A DNA stretch of 64,000 bases, taken from positions 868,001 through 932,000 of the forward strand of contig NZ_CAJPUX010000002.1 of NCBI RefSeq assembly GCF_905397285.1, read 5' to 3'. A model generated the notes under the pieces. The model saw nothing but the letters and a program-made list of their open reading frames with translations, searched no databases and was not told the origin of the DNA. Source of the stretch: Cupriavidus plantarum. Lineage in GTDB: Bacteria > Pseudomonadota > Gammaproteobacteria > Burkholderiales > Burkholderiaceae. The translations under genes and the position numbers were made by a program. Within the stretch, counting starts at the first letter, position 1, and each line of letters opens with the position of its first letter. Below, piece after piece: positions 1 through 9,579 of this stretch.

Positions 1-1797
1 CTCGAGCCGCTGCAGGATCATTTCGATCACGCGCGGCTCCAGCGTCAGAAAGTTGCCCGCCGGCGTGGGCTTGATCGACTGCCGGATGGTCTGCTCGAGC
101 TCCTGGTCCAGCACGATCGCCGGCAGCTGCCGCGAGCCTCGCGTCGCACGGTGCGCGATCATGCGGCCGAGGTCGCTGCGCACGTACTCCGTCAGCATGA
201 CGAGGTCCTTCTCCTTCGGTCCCCACGCCACGAGACTCTCCAGGATCGAGCGGATATCGCGGATCGGAATCTGCTCCTCGAGCAGCCGCCGCAGCACGTC
301 GGCGATTTTCTGCACCGGCAATGCCTTCTGCGCCTCCGAAACAAGCCCTGGATACGTCGCCGTGATGCGTTCAAGAATCCACTGCGCCTCCTGCACGCCG
401 ATGAACAGCCGCGCCTCCCGACGCAGCGTCTCCACCGCATGCTCGGCGATGCGCGCCTCCCGTTCTTCCTCCGGCGTCTTGCTGCCGGCCGCGTCCAGGT
501 CGCCCGACGCCACAGGCACGTCATGCACGAGCACGTCGTAGGTCATGCCCGACAAGTGCTCGTCCCCCCAGAACACGATGCCGGGGAAGGGCAGGCCAAG
601 CTCCTCGGCCACGATACGGCGTCCGGTCTCGAACGCCTGGTCGAGCTTCTCGAGGTCCAGCTTGTCGGCCAGCTCGCGCGACAGCTTCACCGCGAGCGGC
701 GCCGCAAAGGCCGGCGCATTGCGCAGAATGCTGCCAGTGTCCTGCTTTGCGCCTTCCCGCTGCAGCGACGACAGCGCTTCATCCGCGTCGTTGTTGCGGC
801 GCAGGGCGGCGCGGCGCACCGCGTGGCCGCCGCCATACAGACCGCCCGCGAGCAGCAGGAAGATCGTCGAAGGGAATCCCGGCACGAGCGCGAACCCGGC
901 CAGCAGCACGGAGGCCGTGGAAAGCGCGCGAGAGCTCGTGGACAGCTGCGCAAGAATCTCCATGCCCAGCGAGCGCGGCTTCTCGTGCTCCTTCGACACG
1001 CGCGTGATCATGATGCCGGCGGCCACCGAGATCAGCAGCGACGGAATCTGCGACACCATCGCGTCGCCGATCGACAGCACCGAGAAACGCGACGCCGCCT
1101 CGGACGCGCTCATCCCGTGGTAGCTCGTGCCGATGACGATGCCCGCCACGATGTTGACCATGGTGATGACGAGGCCCGCGATGGCATCCCCCTTCACGAA
1201 CTTCATCGCGCCGTCCATGCCGCCGTGCAGCTGACTCTCGATGGCCAGCATCTCTCGGCGCTCGCGCGCCTCCTCTGCGGTCATGTTACCCGCGCGGACG
1301 TCCGCATCGATGCTCATCTGCTTGCCGGGCATGGCGTCGAGCGTGAAGCGCGCGCCGACCTCGGCCACGCGCTCCGAGCCCTTCGCAATCACGATGAACT
1401 GCACCGTCGTGATGATCAGAAACACGACGAGGCCCACCACAAGGTTGCCGCCGACCACCAGCTGGCCGAAGCTCTCGATGATGTGTCCTGCGTCCGCCTT
1501 GAGCAGAATCGACTTGGTCGATGCGATGTTCAGCGAGAGCCGGAACAGCGTCGTGAACAGCAGCAGCGACGGAAACGCCGACAGGGATGTGGCGCTCGGC
1601 ACGTACATCGTCGCCGTCAGCAGGATGACGCTGAGCATGATGTTGATGGACAGCAGCGTGTCGATGACGATCGTCGGCAGCGGCAGGATCATCAGCGCGA
1701 CGATGGCGACGATGAGCGCGGCGATGCTGAATTCGCCCGAGTAGTCGCGGAGGACGGAGTTCGCCGTGGTGGCTTGTGACGCGCGTGGCGTGGACAT
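1..1797 (-). CDS. sctV: T3SS export gate protein SctV (HrcV), 3' end outside window
   Basis: Largest inner-membrane export-apparatus protein of the type III secretion system; forms the nonameric gate that receives substrates from the ATPase. The frame is open from ATG at 1797 to the left edge, giving 599 residues of a family that usually has about 690, so only the C-terminal end is missing. N-terminal residues to about 330 hold the predicted membrane helices and the conserved FHIPEP-type cytoplasmic loop (for example VAEVGARFTLDAMPGKQMSI); the rest is the soluble ring domain. The start lies one base after the sctU stop, so the two are probably translationally coupled. It belongs to the leftward operon driven by the hrpII box at 2946-2969. 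FlhA is the flagellar paralogue; the Hrp context excludes it. Confidence 0.95.
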   Translation of the reverse strand, partial: MSTPRASQATTANSVLRDYSGEFSIAALIVAIVALMILPLPTIVIDTLLSINIMLSVILLTATMYVPSATSLSAFPSLLLFTTLFRLSLNIASTKSILLKADAGHIIESFGQLVVGGNLVVGLVVFLIITTVQFIVIAKGSERVAEVGARFTLDAMPGKQMSIDADVRAGNMTAEEARERREMLAIESQLHGGMDGAMKFVKGDAIAGLVITMVNIVAGIVIGTSYHGMSASEAASRFSVLSIGDAMVSQIPSLLISVAAGIMITRVSKEHEKPRSLGMEILAQLSTSSRALSTASVLLAGFALVPGFPSTIFLLLAGGLYGGGHAVRRAALRRNNDADEALSSLQREGAKQDTGSILRNAPAFAAPLAVKLSRELADKLDLEKLDQAFETGRRIVAEELGLPFPGIVFWGDEHLSGMTYDVLVHDVPVASGDLDAAGSKTPEEEREARIAEHAVETLRREARLFIGVQEAQWILERITATYPGLVSEAQKALPVQKIADVLRRLLEEQIPIRDIRSILESLVAWGPKEKDLVMLTEYVRSDLGRMIAHRATRGSRQLPAIVLDQELEQTIRQSIKPTPAGNFLTLEPRVIEMILQRLE

Positions 1798-1798
1798 G

Positions 1799-2866
1799 TC
1801 AGTGGGCCTCGGTTGGGTTGTCGGCCGCCGGGGTCAGCTGGGCGACCCATGCGAGCACTTCGGCGACGGCTTCGAACAGCGGCTCGGGAACGGCCTGCTC
1901 GAGCGGTACGGTGTAGAGCGCGCGCGCGAGCGGCGGCGCGGGGACGATCGGCACGCCGCAGGCTTCCGCGCGCTCGCGAATGGCAAGCGCTTCCGCGTCG
2001 ACGCCTTTTGCGATGACGCGCGGCAGGCCATGCTCCTCGGCCACATAGCGAATGGCCACGGCATAGTGGGTCGGATTGACCACGACGGCGTTGGCCTGTT
2101 CCACCTTGGCGGTGGCGCCGCCCATCGCGATCTCCCGGGCGATCGACTTGCGCTTGGACTTGATCTCGGGATTGCCTTCTGACTCCTTGTTTTCGCGCTT
2201 GACCTCGTCCTTCGACATGCGGTGTTCGCGGATGAAGAGCCAGTACTGGAGGCCGTAGTCCGCCGCGCCGATCAGCAGGAACAGCACCCCCGCCGCGGCG
2301 ATGAAGCGCCACAGCAGGATCCAGACGACCGCGACCACGTCCGCGACGGACTGATAGGCGAGGGCGGCCGTGGTGGGGAGCAGCAGCATCGTGAGCTTGA
2401 TCAGCACGGCGACGAGCACGGCGGCCTTGAGGACCATCTTCACGAGGTCAAGCAGCGCCCGCAGCGAGAACAGCTTCTTGATGCCGGCGGCGGGGTTGAT
2501 CGCGTCGAGCTTCAGTTCGACCGACTTGAACGACACGTTGAAACCGGTCTGCGCGACCAGCGCGGCGGCTGGCAACAGGATGGCGACGCCAAGCAGCGGC
2601 AGCAGGACCCAGCCGGCCTCGATGCTCACGGCGATGAGGAATGCGCCGATATCGAAGCGGGGCGAGGCCGACCGGCCGACATCCAGCGCCACGTTGACGA
2701 GGTTGCGCAGATGTTCGCCCATGAAGCCCGCGGCGCCGGACATCGCGGCGCCCGCGCCGATCAGCAGTGCGCCGGCCGCCAGGTCCGTGCTTTTCGGCGA
2801 TTTGCCTTCGCGCCTGGCATCGTCGAGCTTTTTCTGTGTGGGGGCTTCGGTCTTTTCGTCGGACAT
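1799..2866 (-). CDS. sctU: T3SS autocleaved switch protein SctU (HrcU)
   Basis: Inner-membrane export component that switches substrate specificity after self-cleavage (YscU/FlhB family). The N terminus MSDEKTEAPTQKKL is the family's hallmark opening, so I start here (355 aa); an in-frame ATG six codons upstream (2884) is possible, and neither start has a clear Shine-Dalgarno. Four hydrophobic segments occupy roughly residues 30-220. The NPTH autocleavage motif is at about residues 264-267 (VVVNPTHYAVAIRY), followed by the usual roughly 90-residue cytoplasmic domain. First gene of the leftward operon sctU-sctV; the promoter is the minus-strand hrpII box immediately upstream. Confidence 0.95.
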   Translation of the reverse strand: MSDEKTEAPTQKKLDDARREGKSPKSTDLAAGALLIGAGAAMSGAAGFMGEHLRNLVNVALDVGRSASPRFDIGAFLIAVSIEAGWVLLPLLGVAILLPAAALVAQTGFNVSFKSVELKLDAINPAAGIKKLFSLRALLDLVKMVLKAAVLVAVLIKLTMLLLPTTAALAYQSVADVVAVVWILLWRFIAAAGVLFLLIGAADYGLQYWLFIREHRMSKDEVKRENKESEGNPEIKSKRKSIAREIAMGGATAKVEQANAVVVNPTHYAVAIRYVAEEHGLPRVIAKGVDAEALAIRERAEACGVPIVPAPPLARALYTVPLEQAVPEPLFEAVAEVLAWVAQLTPAADNPTEAH

Positions 2867-2907
2867 GATGCGGGCGATCTGCATCGCTCAGGCTGGCAAC
2901 GCTGGCG

Positions 2908-2969
2908 ATGGTGCGCGGGCGGGCGCGGCCCTGCACGGACGGACCCGAAGCCGCGCGGCGGCTGGCGAA
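2908..2969 (-). promoter_or_regulatory. hrpII/PIP box and -10 for sctU operon
   Basis: Read on the minus strand: TTCG at 2969-2966, exactly 16 bases, TTCG at 2949-2946 (as TTCGC-N15-TTCGG). After 31 bases comes CACCAT (2913-2908), which fits the YANNNT -10. This is the published architecture of HrpB/HrpX-dependent promoters in Ralstonia and Xanthomonas. It points at sctU. Confidence 0.88.
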
Positions 2970-2993
2970 GCGGGCGCCGGAGCGCGGCGCGGC

Positions 2994-3055
2994 TTCGCCC
3001 CGGGCGTGGTGTCTTCGCATGCGGGGCGGCAGGGGCACGAAGGGCGCGCCACACT
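2994..3055 (+). promoter_or_regulatory. hrpII/PIP box and -10 for hrpB1 operon
   Basis: TTCG at 2994-2997, exactly 16 bases, TTCG at 3014-3017 (TTCGC-N15-TTCGC). The -10-like CACACT lies at 3050-3055 after 31 bases. It is the mirror partner of the sctU box and would start the eight-gene rightward operon hrpB1 to sctT. Confidence 0.9.
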
Positions 3056-3088
3056 CCATTCCCAGATTCCGCCCCGCTGGAGACCATC

Positions 3089-3586
3089 GTGCTCGACATG
3101 ACCGAATGCCCGGATTCCCTCGTATCCGCCCTGATCGAACTGCTCGTCACGAGCGTGAACAAGCAGTACAACCACGAGGCGGAGCGCCTGCTGTCGGCAT
3201 TGCACGTGATGCGGCCGCGCTTCCGCGAGCTGCATATCTACGACGTCTGGCTCATGATGGGCCGCAAGCGCTACGACGACGCCGCGCGTACGTTGCGCGA
3301 CATGGAGTCGCAGACGCTCCAGGCGCCGTTCAACGCCTATGTGGCCGCGTTGCTGGCCACCTGCCTGTTTTCGCTGCGGGACCCGGGCTGGCAGATGTTC
3401 GCCAACCAGGTGCTGGCGGGCGAGGCGGACCCCGAATCCACGCGGCTGGTCAATCTGCTGATGGGCCGCAAGGAAGACGAGGACGTCCCGCGCGCCCTCA
3501 CGGGCGCGGACCGTTCCGCCGGGCACTCCCCGGAGCGTTCCACCGATCGTTCCCCATACTCCACCACCCACTTCCTGCGCGTGTAA
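3089..3586 (+). CDS. hrpB1: T3SS protein HrpB1/HrpK family
   Basis: Small T3SS protein of the HrpB1/HrpK family, found in Hrp2-type clusters and required for secretion; in Xanthomonas it is described as periplasmic. About 163-165 aa. The sequence is an alpha-helical TPR-like block (residues about 10-130: NHEAERLLSALHVMRPRF, then a DDAARTLRDME helix) with a Ser/Arg-rich tail. I prefer GTG at 3089 because GGAG at 3079-3082 sits six bases upstream; ATG at 3098 is the alternative but is 15 bases from that site. First gene of the rightward operon, 34 bases downstream of the hrpII -10. sctI follows after 20 bases. Confidence 0.8.
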   Translation: MLDMTECPDSLVSALIELLVTSVNKQYNHEAERLLSALHVMRPRFRELHIYDVWLMMGRKRYDDAARTLRDMESQTLQAPFNAYVAALLATCLFSLRDPGWQMFANQVLAGEADPESTRLVNLLMGRKEDEDVPRALTGADRSAGHSPERSTDRSPYSTTHFLRV

Positions 3587-3606
3587 GCGTCCGAGGAGAG
3601 CCCAGC

Positions 3607-4128
3607 ATGTCCATGATCGATCCTTCCATCGGTGCCATCCAGGCCATCTCCGCCATCGACGGCCCGTCGCGCGTGGCGCCGGCCGCCGCGGCGAGCGCGT
3701 ATGGGCCCACACACGGGCCCACACACGGCCCCTTTCCGCCCAGCGGTGTGGGTATGGGCACAGGGGATGCGGCCAGTGTGTCGAACCCCGCCGTGCCGCC
3801 TGCCTCGCCGGAGTCCGAGGCGCGCTTTCGCCAGCTGCTGGACCGTGCCGCGTCGGACATGCAGACGCGCAGTCAGGAGGCCAGCCCCGCCCAGCGTCCT
3901 TCGGCGATCACGGAGATGGTCGGCGCGCAGGACGACATGTTCAATGACCTGCAGCATCGCGTGCAGGCCTTTCAGCAGGCGGCACCGACGATGGACCAGC
4001 GCGAGATGACCGCGCAGATGGTGCAATTGCAGTATCACATGGCGGACGCGATGGCACGGCTCGAACTCGGGGTCGGCTTTGCGCAGGGCGGCAAGAGCGC
4101 GGTCCAGAACCTCATGAAGAACCAGTAG
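3607..4128 (+). CDS. sctI: T3SS inner rod protein SctI (HrpB2)
   Basis: HrpB2/SctI inner-rod subunit, secreted early and polymerised inside the basal body. ATG at 3607 follows GAGGAGA at 3592-3598. 173 aa, longer than the roughly 130 aa usual for HrpB2. The excess lies in a low-complexity N-terminal half (residues about 20-65) with an imperfect GPTH repeat encoded by a 12-bp tandem repeat. The C-terminal 90 residues (from [12 protein letters not shown] to the end) carry the conserved helical rod region, including the [16 protein letters not shown] helix. Between hrpB1 and sctJ, as in Ralstonia and Xanthomonas. Confidence 0.82.
   Translation: MSMIDPSIGAIQAISAIDGPSRVAPAAAASAYGPTHGPTHGPFPPSGVGMGTGDAASVSNPAVPPASPESEARFRQLLDRAASDMQTRSQEASPAQRPSAITEMVGAQDDMFNDLQHRVQAFQQAAPTMDQREMTAQMVQLQYHMADAMARLELGVGFAQGGKSAVQNLMKNQ
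3703..3726 (+). repeat. 12-bp tandem repeat within sctI
   Basis: Two exact copies of GGGCCCACACAC (3703-3714, 3715-3726), partly continuing into GGCCCC. It encodes [10 protein letters not shown] in frame. Confidence 0.9.
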
Positions 4129-4133
4129 CGATC

Positions 4134-4898
4134 ATGACCTCTGTCCGCCCCCGTTTTCCCTTCGGCCTGGTCGTCGGCCTCCTGCTTGCACTGTTGCTGA
4201 CGGGCTGCAACAAGCAGCTCTACTCGCAGCTGAACGAGAACGAGGTCGACGAGATGATGAGCGTGCTGTTCGACGCCGGATTGCATCCGGACAAGGAGAC
4301 GCCCGACAGCGGCAAGACCTGGACGGTCACGGTGCCGGGCGACGATTTTCCCGACGCGATGAAGGCGCTGCGCGCGCATGGCCTGCCACGGGAGAAGTAT
4401 TCCAACCTCGGGGACATGTTCAAGAAGGAGGGGCTGATCTCCACGCCTACCGAAGAACGTGTGAGGTTCATCTACGGGGTGTCGCAGCAGTTGTCGGCGG
4501 TGTTGTCGCGGGTGGATGGGGTCTCGTTCGCGAGTGTGCAGATCGTGTTGCCCAACAACGATCCGTTGTCCAATGTGGTCAAGCCTTCCTCGGCGGCGGT
4601 GTTCATCAAGTACCGGCCCAACACCGATGTGGCGTCGTTGCTGCCCAGCATCAAGAACCTCGTGATGCATAGCGTGGAGGGCCTCACGTACGAGAACGTC
4701 AGCGTGACATTCGTCCCGGCGGAGGTGCAGCGCGCGGTCCGGCACAAGTCGTCGGCGTCGCTGCTCTGGCTCGGCATCGCCGCGGCGGTACTGGTCGCGC
4801 TCGGCGTCACGGGCTTCCTGTTCCGCGAACGCATCGCGGAGGCGGTGTCCGACCGCCGGCGCGGGACGCGGCGGGCTGCCAGCGGAGCGGCGTCATGA
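4134..4898 (+). CDS. sctJ: T3SS inner-membrane ring lipoprotein SctJ (HrcJ)
   Basis: YscJ/HrcJ lipoprotein forming the periplasmic inner-membrane ring of the T3SS. 254 aa. The N-terminal signal peptide ends in a clear lipobox (LLLTGC, Cys about 25), so it should be lipidated. Two ring-building domains follow (residues about 28-85 and 110-190, containing [15 protein letters not shown]), then a C-terminal membrane helix (about 205-227: [20 protein letters not shown]) and a short basic tail. Starts five bases after the sctI stop and overlaps sctK by ATGA. Confidence 0.95.
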   Translation: MTSVRPRFPFGLVVGLLLALLLTGCNKQLYSQLNENEVDEMMSVLFDAGLHPDKETPDSGKTWTVTVPGDDFPDAMKALRAHGLPREKYSNLGDMFKKEGLISTPTEERVRFIYGVSQQLSAVLSRVDGVSFASVQIVLPNNDPLSNVVKPSSAAVFIKYRPNTDVASLLPSIKNLVMHSVEGLTYENVSVTFVPAEVQRAVRHKSSASLLWLGIAAAVLVALGVTGFLFRERIAEAVSDRRRGTRRAASGAAS

Positions 4899-5827
4899 CG
4901 GAGGGGATGCCGATGGACTGCGTCACCCAAGGAGGCTCTGACGCGAGCGCCGGGCCCATGCGCGACGGCGCTTCCGGGGACATCGGGCCGGCGGTTCAAC
5001 GCCGCCCTGACGCCGACATGCTCCTCGTGTCGGGGGGTGCCGGCATCGCCGGAACGCCCGCCGAGCTCGCGATGGCGATGACGGCGTTGCGGGCCTATGC
5101 GGCGCGGCTGGAAGAGGGCGTGGCCGCGGCCGGCCTCGGGCGTTCGCGACGCTGGGCCCGCGCGGCGCTGCTGGCCGACGCGGTGCCGGCCGAGGCGTTT
5201 CTGCGGCCCGTGGCGAGGCTGTGCGTCGCGGAGCCCGCGCGCCGGCGGCAGGCGCTGGTGCTGCGCGCGCTGTTCGCGCGGCGCTCCGCCCTCCGGCGCT
5301 GCATCGATCGCGCGAGCCTCTCGGCGCTGAGCGGGGCAGTCGGTGACGCGGCACTGCTGACCCAACTGCGCGGCGCCGCCGCCGAAGACGGCGAGACCGC
5401 CATCGCGCTGCCCCCCACGCTCGACGCCGACGCGCTGGCCCACGACGGCCTCGCCCGCCTCATCGCGGGCGAACCCGCGGCGGGGTCGCTGGCCGTGCTG
5501 GCGGGGTATGGCGAGCCACCTTACGAGGTGCACCCAAAGGTGCGCCCAAAGGTGGGCCCAAAGGTGGGCCCAGAGGAGTGTAAAGAGGGGCGCCAAGACG
5601 CGAGCCACGCCGCTGGCGCGGACGCGCTGCCGGGCATGCCGGCGGGGCAACCGCAGGCCGGGAGCATCGGCCGGTCGGACGCCGAAGAGCCGGCGAAGGG
5701 CTCGCTGTGGCACTGGACCGAAGCCAGCGCGGCGGAAGCCAGCGAGGAAGCCTGCAAGGAAGCGAACAAGAAGGAAAACGCCGCCTTCTTCCACCGCCTG
5801 ACGCAATGGATGCCGGAGTTGACATGA
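4895..5827 (+). CDS. sctK: T3SS cytoplasmic adaptor SctK (HrpB4)
   Basis: HrpB4 family, the probable SctK-type adaptor linking the cytoplasmic sorting platform to the basal body. 310 aa; larger than typical HrpB4 (about 210) because of low-complexity sequence at both ends. The conserved part is about residues 60-150, with [22 protein letters not shown] as the recognisable signature. A 12-bp in-frame tandem repeat encodes [14 protein letters not shown] at about residues 214-227. ATGA overlaps join it to sctJ upstream and sctL downstream. Assignment rests on position plus the signature; SctK proteins diverge strongly. Confidence 0.75.
   Translation: MTEGMPMDCVTQGGSDASAGPMRDGASGDIGPAVQRRPDADMLLVSGGAGIAGTPAELAMAMTALRAYAARLEEGVAAAGLGRSRRWARAALLADAVPAEAFLRPVARLCVAEPARRRQALVLRALFARRSALRRCIDRASLSALSGAVGDAALLTQLRGAAAEDGETAIALPPTLDADALAHDGLARLIAGEPAAGSLAVLAGYGEPPYEVHPKVRPKVGPKVGPEECKEGRQDASHAAGADALPGMPAGQPQAGSIGRSDAEEPAKGSLWHWTEASAAEASEEACKEANKKENAAFFHRLTQWMPELT
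5533..5568 (+). repeat. 12-bp tandem repeat within sctK
   Basis: Three near-identical units of CCCAAAGGTGSG (S is C or G) encode repeated PKV-x residues in frame. Confidence 0.85.
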
Positions 5828-6648
5828 TTGTCTGGCTCGACCGCAAGCAACGTTATCGCGCCGACGTAGGCATCGAGCAGGACGTCCTCCGCGCCGGGGA
5901 GTATGCCGCGGTGCTGTCGATCGACGAGGCGATGGCAAGGGCGGAAGCGGAGGCGCGGCGGATCGTGGGCGATGCGCATTCGCATGCCGCGTCGATCCGC
6001 GAGTCGGCCATGGCCGAGGCGGCTGCGACCGATGCCGCCGCGCAGGCGCGCTGGGAGGCCGCGGCGGCCGAGGGATATGCCGCGGGACTCCGCAAGGCGC
6101 ACGACGACGCCAACGCCGTGATGCTGCACGAGGCGCGCGACGCCTACACCGCGATGGCCAGTGCTCAGGCACGGCTCGCGCATCTGGTGATGGCCGCCGT
6201 CGAACGCATCGTCTGCGAGAGCGACCGCAATGCGCTATTCGCACGCGTCACGCTGCGGCTACAGCGGTTGATCGACGAAGCGTCCTTCGTCACGCTCACC
6301 GTGCACCCGGACGACGTCGCCCGCGCGCGGGAAGCGCTGGGGCTGCTGCGCGACACCGTTGGCCGCCACGCCGCGCTCGACGTGGTGTCCGACGCCAACG
6401 CCCCCGTCGGCAGCTGCCGTTGCGAGTGGGACAACGGCGTCTTCGTCACGAGCCTCGACGAAGAGATGGCCTCCCTGCGCCGCCTGCTGGAACGCGAACG
6501 CATGGTTGCCCCCGACCCCGCCCCTGCGTACGCTGTCGAGCAGCACGCGGCGCAGCACCCGAACCTCAACGACGCCCCGATCGAAGGCACGATCGAAGGC
6601 ACGATCGAAGACTACGCCCCCCAGCCCGCCTACGGAGCCGCCGCATGA
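5824..6648 (+). CDS. sctL: T3SS stator protein SctL (HrpB5)
   Basis: HrpB5/HrcL/YscL, the stator that binds and restrains the SctN ATPase (related to FliH and the b/delta subunits of F/V-ATPases). 274 aa from ATG 5824, which overlaps the sctK stop by ATGA. Opening MIVWLDRKQ, then a long Ala/Glu/Arg coiled-coil segment (residues about 35-110) with GYAAGLRKA, and a FliH-like C-terminal domain (about 110-225). The tail contains an in-frame 12-bp duplication (ATCGAAGGCACG, 6580-6603) giving [11 protein letters not shown]. Overlaps sctN by ATGA, so stator and ATPase should be made together. Confidence 0.9.
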   Translation: MIVWLDRKQRYRADVGIEQDVLRAGEYAAVLSIDEAMARAEAEARRIVGDAHSHAASIRESAMAEAAATDAAAQARWEAAAAEGYAAGLRKAHDDANAVMLHEARDAYTAMASAQARLAHLVMAAVERIVCESDRNALFARVTLRLQRLIDEASFVTLTVHPDDVARAREALGLLRDTVGRHAALDVVSDANAPVGSCRCEWDNGVFVTSLDEEMASLRRLLERERMVAPDPAPAYAVEQHAAQHPNLNDAPIEGTIEGTIEDYAPQPAYGAAA

Positions 6649-7967
6649 GCACGATCCTCGAGTTCGCCGAGCGGGTCGATCGGGCGCTGGCGTCCACCGA
6701 GGGCGGCGCGCGCTATGGGAAGATCGTGGAGGTCACCGGCACGCTGCTGCACGTCGGCGGCCTCGATGCCTCGCTGGGCGAGATCTGCGAACTGCAATCG
6801 CCATCCGGAACAGTGCTACAGCGCGCCGAAGTCGTCGGCTTCAGCCGCCGCATGCTGCTGCTCGCGCCGTTCGGCAACACGGTCGGACTCTCCAGAGCCA
6901 CCCGCGTGGTCGGCAGCGGCCGCGCGCTGGCCATCGGTGTCGGGCAGGGTCTGCTGGGCCGCGTCATCGACGGCCTTGGCGAGCCCATCGACGGCAGGGG
7001 CCCCATCGACGCCACGCACTATGTCCCGGTGTTCGCGAACGCCCCCGACCCCATGCGCCGCAAGCTCATCGACACCGCCATCGCCACCGGAGTCCGCGCC
7101 ATCGACGGCCTGATGACCCTCGGCGAAGGGCAGCGCCTGGGTATCTTCGCCCCGGCCGGCGTCGGCAAGAGTACGCTCCTCGGCATGCTCGCCCGCGGCA
7201 CGGACTGCGACATCAGCGTCATTGTGCTGATTGGCGAGCGCGGCCGCGAAGTGCGCGAGTTCATCGAGCTGATTCTCGGCGAGGCCGGCATGCGCCGCAC
7301 CGTGGTCGTCTGCGCCACGTCGGACCGCTCGTCGATCGAACGCGCGAAGGCCGCCTACGTCGGCACCGCCGTCGCGGAATATTTTCGTGACCAGGGCCTG
7401 CGCGTCCTGCTGATGATGGACTCCCTCACGCGATTCGCCCGCGCGCAGCGGGAGATCGGCCTCGCCGCCGGCGAACCGCCCACGCGCCGGGGCTTCCCGC
7501 CGTCGATCTTCGCCGAACTCCCGCGCCTGCTCGAACGCGCCGGCACCAGCGACGTCGGCTCGATCACCGCGCTGTACACGGTGCTCGCCGAAGACGAAAG
7601 CGGCAGCGACCCCGTGACCGAGGAAGTCCGAGGCATTCTCGACGGCCACCTGATCCTCTCGCGCGAGATCGCCGCCCGCAATCGCTATCCGGCGATCGAC
7701 ATTCTCAACAGCCTGAGCCGCGTGATGCCGCTCGTGGCGACACAGGACCACATGGCCGGAGCAGGCCGCATGCGCAAGCTGCTCGCGCGTTATGCGGAAG
7801 TGGAAACGCTGCTCCAGGTCGGCGAATATCAGAGCGGCAATGACGCGCTCGCGGATGAGGCAATCGCCCGGCATGAGGAACTCGAGGCGTTCCTTGGGCA
7901 GGGCACGCAGGAACACGCCGAGGCGTTCGAAACCGCCAATATCGTCATGAGCTACGCTGACCAGTGA
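6645..7967 (+). CDS. sctN: T3SS ATPase SctN (HrcN)
   Basis: Hexameric ATPase that unfolds and feeds substrates to the export gate; cytoplasmic face of the inner membrane. 440 aa, normal family length. N-terminal beta-barrel at about 25-95; Walker [10 protein letters not shown] at 169-177; GERGREV at about 197-203; Walker B LLMMDS ending near residue 260; then the F1-beta-like C-terminal domain. The start at 6645 overlaps the sctL stop. All nucleotide-binding residues expected for an active enzyme are visible. Confidence 0.97.
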   Translation: MSTILEFAERVDRALASTEGGARYGKIVEVTGTLLHVGGLDASLGEICELQSPSGTVLQRAEVVGFSRRMLLLAPFGNTVGLSRATRVVGSGRALAIGVGQGLLGRVIDGLGEPIDGRGPIDATHYVPVFANAPDPMRRKLIDTAIATGVRAIDGLMTLGEGQRLGIFAPAGVGKSTLLGMLARGTDCDISVIVLIGERGREVREFIELILGEAGMRRTVVVCATSDRSSIERAKAAYVGTAVAEYFRDQGLRVLLMMDSLTRFARAQREIGLAAGEPPTRRGFPPSIFAELPRLLERAGTSDVGSITALYTVLAEDESGSDPVTEEVRGILDGHLILSREIAARNRYPAIDILNSLSRVMPLVATQDHMAGAGRMRKLLARYAEVETLLQVGEYQSGNDALADEAIARHEELEAFLGQGTQEHAEAFETANIVMSYADQ

Positions 7968-8049
7968 GTTCACCATTGAGCCCACGAGTGAACAAGCGGA
8001 TGCCCACCCCCATGCGCCCCCCCGCGCGTGCGGCCATGTACCGCACGCC

Positions 8050-8562
8050 ATGAGCCGCGAACTGCGGGCATGGCGCGCCGTGCTGATCGTCAAGGAGCGC
8101 GCCGTCGAGCGCGCCAACGAGGCGTTGCTCGCCCGCCGTGCCGAACTCCGCGAACGGGAGGCCGCGGTCGCCGCCGCCCGCGAAGCCCGCGCCGAAGCGC
8201 AGGCCCGGCTCGACGCGGGCCGCAGGGAACTCGCCCGGCTGCTGACCGCGCGCGATATGGCCCCGGCCTCGTACCTCATGCACGTGGCCTACCTGCGCTA
8301 CCTCGACGATGAGGTGAAGGCCGCCGACCAGGCCATCGAGGTCGCGGAACGGTATCGCGTCTCCGCGCAGCAAAAGGTGGACGCCGCGCAGCGCGTGCTC
8401 TCCCGCGCGGAAACGTCGCGCGACACCTGCCAGCAGCGGCTGCAGGCACTGATCGACGCCGCGCAGCGCGCGGCAGAGGCCGCGCTGGACGAAGAGGCCT
8501 CGGAGACCGCCGCGGCACGCCTGCACGCCAGAAGCACACGCAACGCGGCGCGGCACGTCTGA
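8050..8562 (+). CDS. sctO: T3SS central stalk protein SctO (HrpB7/HrpD)
   Basis: Small coiled-coil protein at the SctO position between the ATPase and sctT. 170 aa, almost entirely Ala/Arg/Glu-rich heptad-like helix (residues about 10-70 and 85-150), as expected for the stalk that rotates within the SctN hexamer (FliJ/YscO/HrpB7). Weak sequence conservation is normal for this family, so the call rests on structure type and position. The 82-base gap after sctN is unusual for this otherwise overlapping operon; I found no better upstream start in frame. Confidence 0.78.
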   Translation: MSRELRAWRAVLIVKERAVERANEALLARRAELREREAAVAAAREARAEAQARLDAGRRELARLLTARDMAPASYLMHVAYLRYLDDEVKAADQAIEVAERYRVSAQQKVDAAQRVLSRAETSRDTCQQRLQALIDAAQRAAEAALDEEASETAAARLHARSTRNAARHV

Positions 8563-8595
8563 ACTCAATACTGATCAACCGTACGGAACATCGCG

Positions 8596-9402
8596 ATGGA
8601 CGCCAACACGATCGGCACGCTGCTTGCGTTCAACGACCAGGCCCACGGCCTGCTGTTCCTGATCGCGCTGTCGGGCATGCGCGTCACGACGATCTTCCTC
8701 GTGCTGCCCGCCATGTCGTCGCAGGCCGTACCCGGAGCCGTCCGCGCGGGTGCCTGCTACCTGATGACGTGGTTCATCGCCGCCGGACAATCGCCATCGG
8801 CCTTCGAGCATCTCACCGTCCCCGACATGCTGCTGCTGACGATGAAGGAAGCGTTCATCGGCCTGATGATCGGCTACCTCGCGTCGATCATCTTCTGGGT
8901 CGCCGAAGCGGCCGGCACGCTGATTGACGACCTCGCCGGCTTCAACAACGTGCAGATGACCAACCCGATGCACGGCGAGCAGAGCACGCCCGTCTCGTCG
9001 CTGCTCGTGCAGCTCACGATCACGCTGTTCCATATTTCGGGCGGCATGACGGTATTGCTCGGCGTCCTGTTCGAGTCGTACCACTGGTGGCCGCTGATCT
9101 CCGCGGCACCCGATCTCGGTAGTGCGGCGGCATCCCTTGCCATCGACCAGGGCAACGGCATGCTCGCCACCGCGGTGAAGATCTGCGCGCCGATCATGCT
9201 CGCGCTGGTGCTGATCGACCTCGGGCTGTCGATTGTCGGACGCGCCGCGGGCAAGCTCGAACCCAACTCGCTGAGCCAGCCCCTGCGCGGACTGATCGGC
9301 GTGATTCTCCTCGTCGCAATGATCGGGGCCATCTCCGTGCAGGTCCGCGACGCGATCCACTTCACCGGCTTCTCCGGCCTGCTCGAAAAGCTCCGCCACT
9401 GA
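8596..9402 (+). CDS. sctT: T3SS export apparatus protein SctT (HrcT)
   Basis: Multi-spanning inner-membrane protein of the SpaR/FliR/YscT family, part of the SctR-S-T entry helix. 268 aa, typical length, with about six hydrophobic segments spread across it. Recognisable features are the N-terminal FLIALSGMRVTTIFLVLP helix, the EAAGTLIDDLAGFNN loop and the LDLGLSIVGR-like DLGLSIVGR segment. Last gene of the hrpB1 operon; a 177-base gap precedes hrpB. sctR and sctS are not in the window and presumably lie left of sctV. Confidence 0.94.
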   Translation: MDANTIGTLLAFNDQAHGLLFLIALSGMRVTTIFLVLPAMSSQAVPGAVRAGACYLMTWFIAAGQSPSAFEHLTVPDMLLLTMKEAFIGLMIGYLASIIFWVAEAAGTLIDDLAGFNNVQMTNPMHGEQSTPVSSLLVQLTITLFHISGGMTVLLGVLFESYHWWPLISAAPDLGSAAASLAIDQGNGMLATAVKICAPIMLALVLIDLGLSIVGRAAGKLEPNSLSQPLRGLIGVILLVAMIGAISVQVRDAIHFTGFSGLLEKLRH

Positions 9403-9579
9403 CCAAGCGGGCATCGCTGCGCGAACGAACATCGCGCGAAGAAAATCATCGCGTAAAAATTGAGAATTGCGTGTGAGTTTCTTGAGTTTGATGGGGCCGC
9501 TTCTTCGCTATCGTTGTTTCAACTTCTGTTGACACGGAAGTCGCACTCGGCAACGACGCATATCGAAGAGAGGTAAGTC

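Noticed and set aside
151-1779. 542-codon rightward open frame at the left edge
   Set aside because: Antisense to sctV, whose leftward frame is open to the window edge and strongly conserved.
9403-9579. Possible hrpII box upstream of hrpB
   Set aside because: Only one TTCG (9504-9507) is present with no partner at the right spacing. TTGACA at 9529 has no matching -10 at normal distance.
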